Assembly: GCA_937872615.1 (NCBI GenBank)
Contig: CALMTT010000401.1
Coordinates: 1-64,000, forward strand
Reading direction: 5' to 3'
Length of the DNA: 64,000 nucleotides
From: an uncultured Verrucomicrobiaceae bacterium
GTDB taxonomy: Bacteria > Verrucomicrobiota > Verrucomicrobiia > Verrucomicrobiales > Verrucomicrobiaceae
Part shown: positions 8,070-16,081 of the stretch, piece by piece
How positions within the stretch are numbered: the stretch's first letter is position 1
Layout of the letters: every line of letters starts with the position of its first letter
Made by a program: the position numbers and the translations under genes
Notes under the pieces: generated by a model
The model's input: only the letters and a program-made list of their open reading frames with translations
Told to the model about the DNA's origin: nothing
Databases searched by the model: none

Positions 8070-9242
8070 TCAGGGGATCGGATCAATGCTCTCAAACACC
8101 GCGCCGCCGAGAAGACGGTCGCCGTCGTAGAGGGCGCAGATTTGTCCGGGGGTGAGAGCACGCTGCGGCTCGTGGTAGGTCAGCTCTGCGCGGCCATCAC
8201 CGAGCGGTTTGAAGTCAGCGAGGCCGGCAGGGCAGCGGTAGCGGGGCTGTGCGTTCAACACGCGGGCGGTGTCGAGAAGCTCGCCGGTGCTGGAAATGGA
8301 ATGTAACACGGCATGGCGCGCCCAAAGCAGCGGCGTGTCCTCGTTTTCGATGGCGACGACGAGTTCGTTGGTCTCCGGCCGCTTCGCGACGACGACGTAA
8401 GCCTGCTTGTGGATCGGACTGGCGACGCCGTGGCCTTTTCGCTGGCCGAGGGTGTAAAGATGCAGGCCGCGATGCTCGCCCCGCACTTTGCCTTCGAGAT
8501 CGACAATCGGTCCAGGTTTGTCCGGCACGAAGGTGCGCAGGAAGTCCTCCATCTTCACCTGGCCGATGAAGCAGATGCCCTGGCTGTCTTTTTTCTCGGC
8601 TGTTTTGAGTCCAAACTGTCGCGCGAGATCCCGCAGCTCCGGTTTGAGCAGATGGCCGATGGGAAAGTGCGCGATGCGGACCTGCTCGGGCCGCATCATC
8701 GCGAGGAAGTAGGTTTGGTCTTTGTTTGGATCGAGGCCGCGGTGGATTTGCGGAATGAAAGCGGCTTTGCGGAGCAAGTGCTCAGTGCTGAGTGCTGAGT
8801 GCTGAGTTTCAGAGGACTGAGCACTAAGAACTGAGCACTTGGCGGAAGACTCCACATCCACACGCCGCGCATAATGCCCCGTCGCGATGCCTTCGAAGCC
8901 ATTCTCCTGCGCCCAATCCCACAGGACGCCGAACTTCATCTCGCGATTGCACATCACGTCGGGATTCGGCGTGATGCCGCTTTGGTAGCCTTCGAGGAGG
9001 TATTTCACGACCTTCTCGCGGTATTCGGTCATGAGATTGACGACGCGAAAGGGGATGCCGAGCTGCTCGGCGACGGCACGGGCGTCCTCGATGTCCTCCT
9101 CCCACGGGCAATGGCCGATGATGTTCTCCTCGTTGATCCAGTTCTTCATGTACACGCCGTGGACCTCATGTCCGTCACGCACGAGGACCGCAGCGGCCAC
9201 GCTGCTGTCCACTCCGCCCGACATGGCTGCGAGAATCTTCAT
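8070..9242 (-). CDS. mnmA: tRNA-specific 2-thiouridylase MnmA, with a palindromic insert
   Basis: A 390-residue ATP-dependent enzyme that thiolates U34 of tRNA-Lys, -Glu and -Gln using sulfur relayed to its catalytic cysteine. Seen: PP-loop MSGGVDSSVAAAVL near the start, first catalytic Cys in PDVMCNREMKFG, ATGHYARR, LDPNKDQTYFLAM, and the second Cys in QGICFIG. Between ATGHYARRVDVE and LLRKAAF, where relatives have a few residues, there is an extra Ser/Ala/Gln-rich loop of about 25 residues encoded by a palindromic repeat (8776-8840). The frame is kept, so the protein is probably functional. ATG 9242 gives the normal family N-terminus MKILAAMSGG. Confidence 0.95.
   Translation of the reverse strand: MKILAAMSGGVDSSVAAAVLVRDGHEVHGVYMKNWINEENIIGHCPWEEDIEDARAVAEQLGIPFRVVNLMTEYREKVVKYLLEGYQSGITPNPDVMCNREMKFGVLWDWAQENGFEGIATGHYARRVDVESSAKCSVLSAQSSETQHSALSTEHLLRKAAFIPQIHRGLDPNKDQTYFLAMMRPEQVRIAHFPIGHLLKPELRDLARQFGLKTAEKKDSQGICFIGQVKMEDFLRTFVPDKPGPIVDLEGKVRGEHRGLHLYTLGQRKGHGVASPIHKQAYVVVAKRPETNELVVAIENEDTPLLWARHAVLHSISSTGELLDTARVLNAQPRYRCPAGLADFKPLGDGRAELTYHEPQRALTPGQICALYDGDRLLGGAVFESIDPIP
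8776..8840. repeat. Palindromic TGCTCAGT element inside mnmA
   Basis: A 65-bp block built from alternating copies of AGTGCTCAG/AGTGCTGAG and their complements. Its outer ends are a perfect 10-bp inverted repeat (8776-8785 and 8831-8840). It lies in frame in a variable loop of mnmA and adds a low-complexity peptide. The same words recur at 22161-22220 in a gene-free region of this window, which shows this is a dispersed repeat and not mnmA sequence. Confidence 0.82.
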
Positions 9243-9281
9243 CTGCGCATGTTTCCGCGGGCTGCGGCGGGCGTCAATAAA

Positions 9282-9313
9282 GAGGCGCATGCCCGTCGCC
9301 GGACATGCGCCTC
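9282..9313 (-). terminator. Rho-independent terminator downstream of the DUF5684 gene
   Basis: A perfect 10-bp stem (9282-9291 with 9304-9313) around a 12-nt loop. Read on the minus strand it is followed by TTTATT. It lies just after the stop of the minus-strand membrane-protein gene and before mnmA, so it separates the two transcription units. Confidence 0.75.
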
Positions 9314-9334
9314 GCGGAATGCCTTTTGGATTGA

Positions 9335-9745
9335 TCAGCCTTGATTGCCCTGATACTTCGCGTCACCAAAAGCCAGAATCGGAATGAAAATCGGCCCAAG
9401 GAGCCACAAGCCAATGCCAAATCCGGAGCTCTTCCCGAAGTTTTTCGCCATGCCGAGGCTGGCGAGCAGTGTGATGATGAAGTTCACGATGGGGATAAGC
9501 AGCAAAATAAACCACCAGCCGGGTTTGCCGCATACGCGGAGCCAAACGATGGCGTTGTAGATCGGGATGAAGAGAGCCCAGCCAGGCTGCCCGGCTTTGG
9601 TGAAGACCTTCCAAACGGCGGCGATCATGAGAACGAGGAACGCCAGTGCGATCAACGTTGGGACGGTGCCAAGTTCCCCTTGGGAGGAGTAGTTCGCGGA
9701 GACGGAACTGGCGTCTTGCAGCATGGGGAGCAGTTGGGTGAGCAT
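9335..9745 (-). CDS. DUF5684-like small membrane protein
   Basis: A 136-residue protein with about four hydrophobic segments: one near the start of the domain (LIALAFLVLMIAAVWKVF), then WALFIPIYNAIVWL, WWFILLLIPIVNFIITLLA and a C-terminal GLWLLGPIFIPILAFG. The pattern KAGQPGWALFIPIYN...GKPGWWFILLLIPIVN with FGDAKY at the end is typical of the DUF5684 family, found next to signal peptidases or fused to them in some bacteria. Function unknown. The start is uncertain: Met at 9745 is used, but an in-frame GTG at 9778 is possible. Confidence 0.75.
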   Translation of the reverse strand: MLTQLLPMLQDASSVSANYSSQGELGTVPTLIALAFLVLMIAAVWKVFTKAGQPGWALFIPIYNAIVWLRVCGKPGWWFILLLIPIVNFIITLLASLGMAKNFGKSSGFGIGLWLLGPIFIPILAFGDAKYQGNQG

Positions 9746-9901
9746 ATGTTTGAGTGGGTGTGCGATGAAATCCGCCACCGAAAGAGCTCGGCGGCTGGAT
9801 TAAGGCAATTGCAGCAAAAAGACGGCCACGTGACAAGCCTTCATTCGGGGCTCTGGCAGCCGCGGCTTGATCTTTCCCGCCGCCGAGGCAGAGGAAAGCG
9901 C

Positions 9902-10561
9902 ATGGCAAAGATCGAAAAGGTGCCCACGGGCGAATTCCACTCCGGCTATGGCTGCATCATCATGACGCTGGCCGCGGCGATGTTCGGGTTCATTCTGTGG
10001 TGGGGTTGGTATTCACTGACCACGATGGATCGCGAGATCGCGGCCGTGGCGCAGGACAAACCGGCGGTTTTGCCTGCCATCACGCCCGTGGCGGACCTGC
10101 AGAAGCGAGTGGCGGATTTCGCCGCCGCGGCCAAGGCAGGCTCGAAGACCTCGCTAAAGCTCTCCGCGGCCGATTTGAATGCGCTGATCCTTTTGGCACC
10201 GGATGCGGGGAATGGCAGTTACAAGGACATGCTGCGTGTGAAGGGCTTTGATGCCGCCAAAGCGCTCATCATCACGGATGCGAGCCTGCCGATGAACACC
10301 GCGAAGTTCTGGGAAGACACGAAGCGCTACCTCGTGGGCGAAATCGACTTCGCCGTCGAGATGACAGCCATCGGGCCGGACGCGAAGGTGTCCGCGGTGC
10401 GTGTCCCGGGCAAAACGGTGCCGGCGGAGATGGTGAAGGGCATGCAGATGTATGGCTACCTCGGCCCGTGGCAGGAGCATCCGGAGATTGGGCCTGTTTT
10501 GAAGTCCATCACCTCGGCTAAAGTGGAATCCGACGGCGTGCTGCTGGAGGTGGGTAAATGA
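9902..10561 (+). CDS. Single-pass membrane protein, unknown function
   Basis: A 219-residue protein with one N-terminal transmembrane helix (about residues 18-40, IIMTLAAAMFGFILWWGWYSL) and a 175-residue extracytoplasmic domain with no recognised family. The domain starts with an Ala/Val-rich helix (VADLQKRVADFAAAA) followed by β-rich sequence (FAVEMTAIGPDAKVSAVRV). A purine-rich GAGG lies upstream of the ATG. Its stop overlaps the start of the Nudix gene by 4 bp (ATGA), so translation of the two is probably coupled. Confidence 0.75.
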   Translation: MAKIEKVPTGEFHSGYGCIIMTLAAAMFGFILWWGWYSLTTMDREIAAVAQDKPAVLPAITPVADLQKRVADFAAAAKAGSKTSLKLSAADLNALILLAPDAGNGSYKDMLRVKGFDAAKALIITDASLPMNTAKFWEDTKRYLVGEIDFAVEMTAIGPDAKVSAVRVPGKTVPAEMVKGMQMYGYLGPWQEHPEIGPVLKSITSAKVESDGVLLEVGK

Positions 10562-11112
10562 GCACGCCACTGCCACAGCATCCCAATCCATGGAAAACCC
10601 TCTCCACGCGGGAGACTTACTCGAACCCGTGGATTCGCGTGCGTGAGGATCAGGTGCTGAATCCCTCCGGCGGCCCCGGCATCTACGGCGTCGTGGAATA
10701 CAAAAACCGCGCCATCGGCGTGATTCCGGTGGATGACGACGGCTTCACCTGGCTCGTCGGCCAGTGGCGCTACTGTCATGAGCGTTACGAGTGGGAGATT
10801 CCGGAGGGCGGTTGCCCGGCGGGTGAATCCCCGATCGAGGCGGCGCGGCGGGAGCTTTTGGAGGAGACCGGCATCGTTGCGGCCTCCATCACGCCGCTGC
10901 TCACCGGCATTCAGCTTTCGAATTCGACCACCAATGAGGTCTGTGATGTCTTCGTGGCCACCGACCTGACCTTTGCCGAGGCCCAACCGGAGGAGACCGA
11001 GCAGCTCGAGGTCCTGCGGCTGCCCTTGGCGGAAGCCATCAAGATGGCTAAAGACGGCCGCATCCGCGATAGCGTGAGCGTGCTGGCCCTCCTGGCGATG
11101 GCCCAACGTTGA
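10558..11112 (+). CDS. Nudix hydrolase, ADP-sugar pyrophosphatase type
   Basis: A 184-residue Nudix hydrolase. The full Nudix box (G-x5-E-x7-REU-x-EE-x-GU) is seen as GGCPAGESPIEAARRELLEETG around residues 82-103, preceded by the WRYCHERYEWEIPEGG segment characteristic of ADP-ribose/ADP-sugar pyrophosphatases, so hydrolysis of ADP-ribose or a related nucleotide sugar to AMP plus sugar phosphate is likely. It is cytoplasmic. The start overlaps the previous gene by 4 bp. Confidence 0.9.
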   Translation: MSTPLPQHPNPWKTLSTRETYSNPWIRVREDQVLNPSGGPGIYGVVEYKNRAIGVIPVDDDGFTWLVGQWRYCHERYEWEIPEGGCPAGESPIEAARRELLEETGIVAASITPLLTGIQLSNSTTNEVCDVFVATDLTFAEAQPEETEQLEVLRLPLAEAIKMAKDGRIRDSVSVLALLAMAQR

Positions 11113-11184
11113 AGGATAGGGCGGGGGATACTTTTCTGATAGAAAAGCTGCCGTTTGTGCGCCTTCTGCGCCCTCGTTTTTTCC

Positions 11185-14100
11185 ATGCGCAGCCTCCTTC
11201 TCTCCCTGCTCCTCGTTTCAGCCTCTCACGCGGCTGAGCCTCTCAAAGCCCTCCTCATCACCGGTGGCTGCTGCCATGACTACGCGAAGCAGCACCTCGT
11301 CATCTCCCAGGGCATCCAAAGCCGCGCGAATGTGCAGGTGGATGTGATTTGGACCGACGACAAGTCCACCAACCCGCCGCTGCCCGTCTATGACAAGCCG
11401 GATTGGGCCAAGGGCTACGACATCATCATCCACGACGAGTGCGCCGCGAGCATGAACAACAGGGAAACGCTCTCCCGCATCCTCGACGCTCACAAAACGA
11501 TCCCCAGCATCCAGCTTCACTGCGCCATGCACAGCTTCCGCACGGGCGAGGACCGCTGGTTCAAGCGCCTCGGCCTGCAATCGAACTCCCACGGCCCGCA
11601 GGAGCCTATCGCGATCACGTTTGTCGATAAAGAGCACCCGATCGTCACCGGCCGTAATCGGGGCATTCCTGCCCCGTCTGGAACTGGGGACAAGAATGTC
11701 CCCCTTACTCCGCTCGCCGATTGGACCACAATCAAAGAGGAGCTGTACAACAACGCGAACGTCTTCGACGCGCATCCGCTCGCCATGGGCCGCCAGATGG
11801 TCAAAGGCAAGGCCGTGGATGCCATCGTGGCCTGGACGAATGAAAAAGACGGCGCACGCAGCTTCAGCACGACCATCGGGCATAACACCGAAACCGTCGC
11901 CGATGCTCGCTACCTCGATTTGATCACGCGTGGGCTGCTTTGGGCCTGTGACAAGCTCACGCCGGAGTTTCTGACGCCGTTCAAAGGTCAGAACAAAGTG
12001 ACGTTTGTGCCCGCGAAGCCGCAGGAGGCTCCGAAGCCGAAAGAACCGCCACCTGGAGCGACCAGCGTCAAAGCCAGCGCTAGCAGCGAAGAGTCTGGCA
12101 AGGAGAACTACGACTGGCGTGCCGTCGATGGCGACCTGAGCACTCGCTGGTGCGCATCCGGCCCGAGCAGGCCGCAGTGGCTGCAAGTGGAACTGGAAAA
12201 GCCAGCCAAGCTCAGCGGCATCCGCATCGACTGGGAGAGCACCAACAACGCCTACGCGCACTTCATTGAGACCTCCACCGATGGCAAAACGTGGACCCGC
12301 GCCGTCGATGCACCCAAGCCAGCCCCTGGTGCCAGCGAGCACAGCTTGCCCAAGCCCATCGACACCCGCTTTGTCAAGATCACCTGCACCGGCACCAGCC
12401 AGGGTGGCTGGGTCAGCATCCGCGAAGTGCAGCTCACGGGCGAAGGCATCAAAGCCATCGCCCCCAAGCTCAGCGACGACCAAAAGAAGGCCTACGTCAA
12501 AGCGACTGATCCGCACAAAGAGAGCGGCAATGTCGTGCCGAAGATCGTCAAACTCACGCCGGAGGAAGAAGCGGCCATTTTGAAGGACGTGAAGGTCGCT
12601 GAGGGCTTTGAGGTCTCCCTTTTCGCCAACAGCGCCGCTGCGAATTACCCCGTCTTCCTCGCGGCGGAGCCGGATGGCACGCTTTACGTCAGCAGCGATG
12701 GCAACGGCTCCGTGGAGCGCAAACCGAAGCGTGGCCGCATCATCCGCCTGCGGGATCTCGATGGCGATGGCCGTGCCGATGAAACAAAGGTCTTCTGCGA
12801 GGTGGACAGCCCGCGCGGCCTCGTTTGGGACCATGATCGTCTCTACCTCGTGCATCCGCCGCACCTCAGCGAGTTCATTGATGCCGATCACGACGGCATC
12901 GCGGAGAAGCAGAACATCCTCGTCAAAGGCATCGCCTTCGATTTCAAAGATCGCCCCGCCGATCACACCACGAACGGCCTCAGCCTTGGCATTGATGGCT
13001 GGCTTTACATCGCGGGCGGCGACTTCGGTTTCCTGAAGGCCACCGGCACCGATGGCAAGACGCTCCAGCATCGCGGCGGCGGCGTCATCCGCGTGCGACC
13101 AGACGGCACCGGCCTCGAAATTTACTCCACCGGCACGCGCAACATCCTCGAGGTCGCCATCAGCCCGCTGATGGACATGTTCGCCCGCGACAACACGAAC
13201 GACGGCGGCGGTTGGAACGTGCGCTTTCACCACTTCACCGGCCTCGACGACCACGGCTACCCGCGCCTCTACAAAAACTTCAACGATGAGGCCATCCAGC
13301 CCCTCGCCGACTACGGCGGCGGCAGCGGAACCGGCGCGGTTTACATCGACGAGCCCGGCTTCGGCGCTTGGAACAACGCACCCTTCACCTGCGACTGGGG
13401 CACCGGCGCTCTCTGGCATCATCAGGTGAAGCCCAAAGGCGCCACCTTTGAAGAAACCCGCAAGCCCGAGCCCTTCATCAAAATGACCCGCCCCACGGAT
13501 GCGGATGTCGATGGCCTGAGCCGCGTCTATTGCGCCAGTTGGAAAGGTGCCACCTTCGGCTGGGCCGGGCCGGATGTCGGTTACATCGTGCAGGTGAAGC
13601 CGAAGGGCTTCAAAGCCGAGCCGCTGCCGGACTTCGCGAAGGCGAAGGATGAGGAGTTGGTGAAGGTGCTGGAGTCACCGAGCAATCGCCGGAGGATGGA
13701 GGCGCAGAGGGTAATTGTTGGACGTGGAGTAACAGGGAACATCATGCCTTTGCTGTCTGAACTGGTGGCCAATACCAAAATGCCTGCGGGTGCACGGGTT
13801 GCTGCGGCATATGCGCTTAGTGATGATAGATCAAGCACACGTCATCGCCCTGCCACCTACATGAACAAGAAATATACCCCGGGGGCTTGGACCATTGAGA
13901 CGAACTTCGACGATCCGCTGGCATATGCGGTCGCTCGCAGCATGCGTAACCATGGCTCAGGCGGGAGTGGTAGTTGGCAGTCCAAAAACACAAACATTAG
14001 AAGAGAATTCGCCTTGAGCCTTGCAGCCAATCCATCGCCGGAGCGGATTGAAAACGCTGCGCGCCTTCTCTGCGATGAAGACCCGACGGTAGTGCATATT

Positions 14101-15699
14101 GCTGTGCGTGCCATGGCCCAAGGCAAACATGCGGAACAGTGCCTGGCAGTGATTGATAATCCCTTTAAGGCGAGCGTGGCGATGGGAAGGGAGTTTCGAA
14201 CATATCTGAGTTCCGAACAAAGCCTCATTGTTGCTCAGTCTGCACAACACGGTGCGCTCCGCGCCCTCGCCATGATGCACACACCCGAAGTCATCACCGG
14301 CCTCATCGAGCGTCTCGGCAAGGCCACCGATCCGGCTTTGCGCCAGGGCATCCTCGCGGCGCTGTGCCGCCTCCATTTCAAGGAAGGCGAGTGGAAGGGC
14401 GATTCGTGGGGCACGCGGCCGGACACGCGCGGGCCGTATTACCAGCCGGAGGCCTGGAGCGAGACGCCAAAGATCGCCGTGGCGCTGAAGGACGCGCTGG
14501 CGAAGGCCTCGCCGGAGGAAGCCGCCTTCTTGGTGAAGGAGCTGAACCGCAACCGCATCCAGTTCAATGAAGCGCAGCAGCGCATCCTCGAACTCGCGAA
14601 AAAGGACCCGAAGGTGCTGCCGGAACTGGCGGCGCAGCTCGCCGGAGCGGAGGAGATTCCCGCGGAGGCCGTGCCGCTGCTCGTCGGACTCGTCCAAAGT
14701 GGCCCACTTTCTCCGAAAGTGGAGCCAACCGATTCTCGGAGAGAATCGGCTACTCTCTCCCAAGCCATCATCGCTTTGTCGAAAACCGACAGCGCCGACG
14801 GCGTCTCCGCCACGCTCGCTGCGCTGGAGCCTCTCAAAAAGCTCCCGGACTCCAGCAAAGACTACGACGCCGCTTTGGCCGCCTTCTTGAACGCCCCGAA
14901 GCTCGAAAACCACCACCAGCTCATCGAGCAGATCGCCGAGAAGGCCGAGTGGCCGGTGTCGATGTATGCCAATGCCGCCTTGCTGAATCTCGCGAACCGC
15001 AAAACGGGCAGCCCCGAGTCCATCCAGCTCACGCAGAAGGCACTCGACAAAGGCTGGGCCGATCCAAAGCACCGCAAGCTCATCATCGACGCCATCAGCG
15101 CCTCCAAGCACATGCCCAGCGCCGCCAAAGTGCTCGCCGCGCTCGATGATCCCGATGCCGAGGTCAAAGGCGCTGCCGAACGCGCCGCCAAGGCTATGCG
15201 TCTTCAGAAGATCGAAGACAAAACGCCCAAAATCATGACCTTGAAGCCCGAAGAGGCCCTCGCGGCCGTTTTGAAGGAAAAAGGCAACGTGGCGCTCGGC
15301 GAGCAAATCTTTACCAAAGCGACCTGCGTGGCCTGCCACACCGTAAAGGAGACCGAAGCCCAAAAAGGCCCCTACCTCGGCAACATCGCCCAAACCTACA
15401 AGCGCCCCGACCTGGCCCAAAACATCCTCGATCCGAACAAAACCATCGCCCAAGGCTTCGCCAGCGAGATGATCACGCTGAAGGACGGCACCTCGCAAAT
15501 GGGCTTCATCACCCTCGAAGGCGCAAACGAGGTCAAACTCCGCAACATCGCCTCCCAGGAGTTCACCTTCAAAACCGCCGACATCCAATCACGCCAGAAA
15601 TTGCCCATGAGCATGATGCCGCCCGGATTGATGATGAACTTCACCGTGAAGGAGTTCGCCAGCCTGCTCGATTACCTGGAGTCGCTGGTGAAAAAATAG
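11185..15699 (+). CDS. ThuA / discoidin / PVC-type heme-binding domain / HEAT / cytochrome c protein
   Basis: A 1504-residue exported protein of a PVC-specific architecture. After a signal peptide (about 1-17) come a ThuA-like domain (about 18-270, LLITGGCCHDYAKQ), an F5/8-type C (discoidin) domain (about 290-422), the PVC-type heme-binding/dehydrogenase β-propeller region (about 465-805, VAEGFEVSLFANS onwards), HEAT-like repeats (about 820-1340) and a C-terminal cytochrome c with heme motif CVACH (Cys about 1381) and a distal Met-rich MSMMPPG segment. It is probably a periplasmic dehydrogenase for carbohydrates feeding electrons to cytochrome c; the substrate is unknown. Two hairpin elements are inserted in frame (near 11659 and 14704), and 13720-14240 has visibly lower GC than the flanks. 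Confidence 0.9.
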   Translation: MRSLLLSLLLVSASHAAEPLKALLITGGCCHDYAKQHLVISQGIQSRANVQVDVIWTDDKSTNPPLPVYDKPDWAKGYDIIIHDECAASMNNRETLSRILDAHKTIPSIQLHCAMHSFRTGEDRWFKRLGLQSNSHGPQEPIAITFVDKEHPIVTGRNRGIPAPSGTGDKNVPLTPLADWTTIKEELYNNANVFDAHPLAMGRQMVKGKAVDAIVAWTNEKDGARSFSTTIGHNTETVADARYLDLITRGLLWACDKLTPEFLTPFKGQNKVTFVPAKPQEAPKPKEPPPGATSVKASASSEESGKENYDWRAVDGDLSTRWCASGPSRPQWLQVELEKPAKLSGIRIDWESTNNAYAHFIETSTDGKTWTRAVDAPKPAPGASEHSLPKPIDTRFVKITCTGTSQGGWVSIREVQLTGEGIKAIAPKLSDDQKKAYVKATDPHKESGNVVPKIVKLTPEEEAAILKDVKVAEGFEVSLFANSAAANYPVFLAAEPDGTLYVSSDGNGSVERKPKRGRIIRLRDLDGDGRADETKVFCEVDSPRGLVWDHDRLYLVHPPHLSEFIDADHDGIAEKQNILVKGIAFDFKDRPADHTTNGLSLGIDGWLYIAGGDFGFLKATGTDGKTLQHRGGGVIRVRPDGTGLEIYSTGTRNILEVAISPLMDMFARDNTNDGGGWNVRFHHFTGLDDHGYPRLYKNFNDEAIQPLADYGGGSGTGAVYIDEPGFGAWNNAPFTCDWGTGALWHHQVKPKGATFEETRKPEPFIKMTRPTDADVDGLSRVYCASWKGATFGWAGPDVGYIVQVKPKGFKAEPLPDFAKAKDEELVKVLESPSNRRRMEAQRVIVGRGVTGNIMPLLSELVANTKMPAGARVAAAYALSDDRSSTRHRPATYMNKKYTPGAWTIETNFDDPLAYAVARSMRNHGSGGSGSWQSKNTNIRREFALSLAANPSPERIENAARLLCDEDPTVVHIAVRAMAQGKHAEQCLAVIDNPFKASVAMGREFRTYLSSEQSLIVAQSAQHGALRALAMMHTPEVITGLIERLGKATDPALRQGILAALCRLHFKEGEWKGDSWGTRPDTRGPYYQPEAWSETPKIAVALKDALAKASPEEAAFLVKELNRNRIQFNEAQQRILELAKKDPKVLPELAAQLAGAEEIPAEAVPLLVGLVQSGPLSPKVEPTDSRRESATLSQAIIALSKTDSADGVSATLAALEPLKKLPDSSKDYDAALAAFLNAPKLENHHQLIEQIAEKAEWPVSMYANAALLNLANRKTGSPESIQLTQKALDKGWADPKHRKLIIDAISASKHMPSAAKVLAALDDPDAEVKGAAERAAKAMRLQKIEDKTPKIMTLKPEEALAAVLKEKGNVALGEQIFTKATCVACHTVKETEAQKGPYLGNIAQTYKRPDLAQNILDPNKTIAQGFASEMITLKDGTSQMGFITLEGANEVKLRNIASQEFTFKTADIQSRQKLPMSMMPPGLMMNFTVKEFASLLDYLESLVKK
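11656..11709. repeat. In-frame double-hairpin element (copy A)
   Basis: Two adjacent hairpins: CGGGGCA-ttcc-TGCCCCG (11659-11676) and GGGGACA-agaa-TGTCCCC (11686-11703). The block lies within the ThuA-like domain and encodes an additional stretch (GIPAPSGTGDKNVPLTP) just where relatives pass directly into a DWTTIKEELY segment. A related double hairpin lies between genes at 46784-46835, sharing the ATTCCTG loop, the CGGGGCA/TGCCCCG stem and the trailing TTACT. Confidence 0.78.
14704..14749. repeat. In-frame double-hairpin element (different stem sequence)
   Basis: Two hairpins with 3-nt loops: an 8-bp stem CCACTTTC/GAAAGTGG (14704-14711, 14715-14722) and a 9-bp stem CCGATTCTC/GAGAATCGG (14729-14737, 14741-14749). 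The block lies in the HEAT-repeat region of the PVC cytochrome and encodes a Ser/Pro/Arg-rich stretch (SGPLSPKVEPTDSRRESATL) that looks unlike the surrounding helical repeats. The frame is maintained. Confidence 0.72.
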
Positions 15700-15727
15700 G
15701 CCCACCGACGGTTTTTGACGCCTCTGC

Positions 15728-15758
15728 ACCCGGCTGCCGGCATACCCGGCAGCCGGGT
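15728..15758 (+). terminator. Rho-independent terminator after the PVC cytochrome gene
   Basis: A perfect 13-bp GC-rich stem (15728-15740 with 15746-15758) with a 5-nt loop CATAC, followed by TCTTTGT. It begins 28 bp after the stop codon at 15699. Confidence 0.85.
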
Positions 15759-16081
15759 TCTTTGTGGGGAGAAAAGGCTCTTGGAAAAGGGCTTGGCGGG
15801 GTTCTTGCTGATAGTCAGCCAACTTCCCCCATTCGCAAAAATGATATTCACAATCGGGCTTTTTCCGCGAAAATAATTTTTTCGTCGTGGAACCCTCGTA
15901 ATTGCGATGGGAAACGATTTCTTGCCCCCAGCGGTGGGATTTTTTTCTGGTCAAAACACAACATCTTGTGCATCATCACTCTCGCGGCGCGAATATATAG
16001 TATTTATAGACTTCGCTGTCTGCTCTCCCGTTTTACCTGTTTCTCCACTTATTCACACTCTCAAACTCAGCATTTAAGGTC
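15759..16081 (+). promoter_or_regulatory. AT-rich leader and promoter region of the nrdB-nrdA locus
   Basis: About 320 bp without a gene upstream of nrdB, clearly richer in A/T than the rest of the window (for example AAAATAATTTTTTCG near 15870 and TATATAGTATTTATAG near 15994-16009). It holds two NrdR-box-like sites (separate entry) and the nrdB start region. I cannot fix the -10/-35 pair; TATAGT (15996-16001) or TATTTATAG downstream of it are -10 candidates, which would place the NrdR boxes over the promoter. Confidence 0.6.
15956..16003 (+). promoter_or_regulatory. Two tandem NrdR-box-like operators
   Basis: Compared with the published NrdR box (ACACWATATATWGTGT), 15956-15971 reads ACACAACATCTTGTGC (13 of 16 matches) and 15988-16003 reads CGCGAATATATAGTAT (11 of 16, with a perfect AATATATAGT core). 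The sites start 32 bp apart, about three helical turns, which is the usual spacing of paired NrdR boxes upstream of ribonucleotide reductase operons. The pair lies about 80-125 bp before nrdB. The assignment is by pattern only. Confidence 0.72.

Noticed and set aside
11218-13422. A 734-residue minus-strand frame opposite the PVC cytochrome gene
   Set aside because: Shadow frame; the plus-strand gene has a signal peptide, recognised domains and a heme motif.
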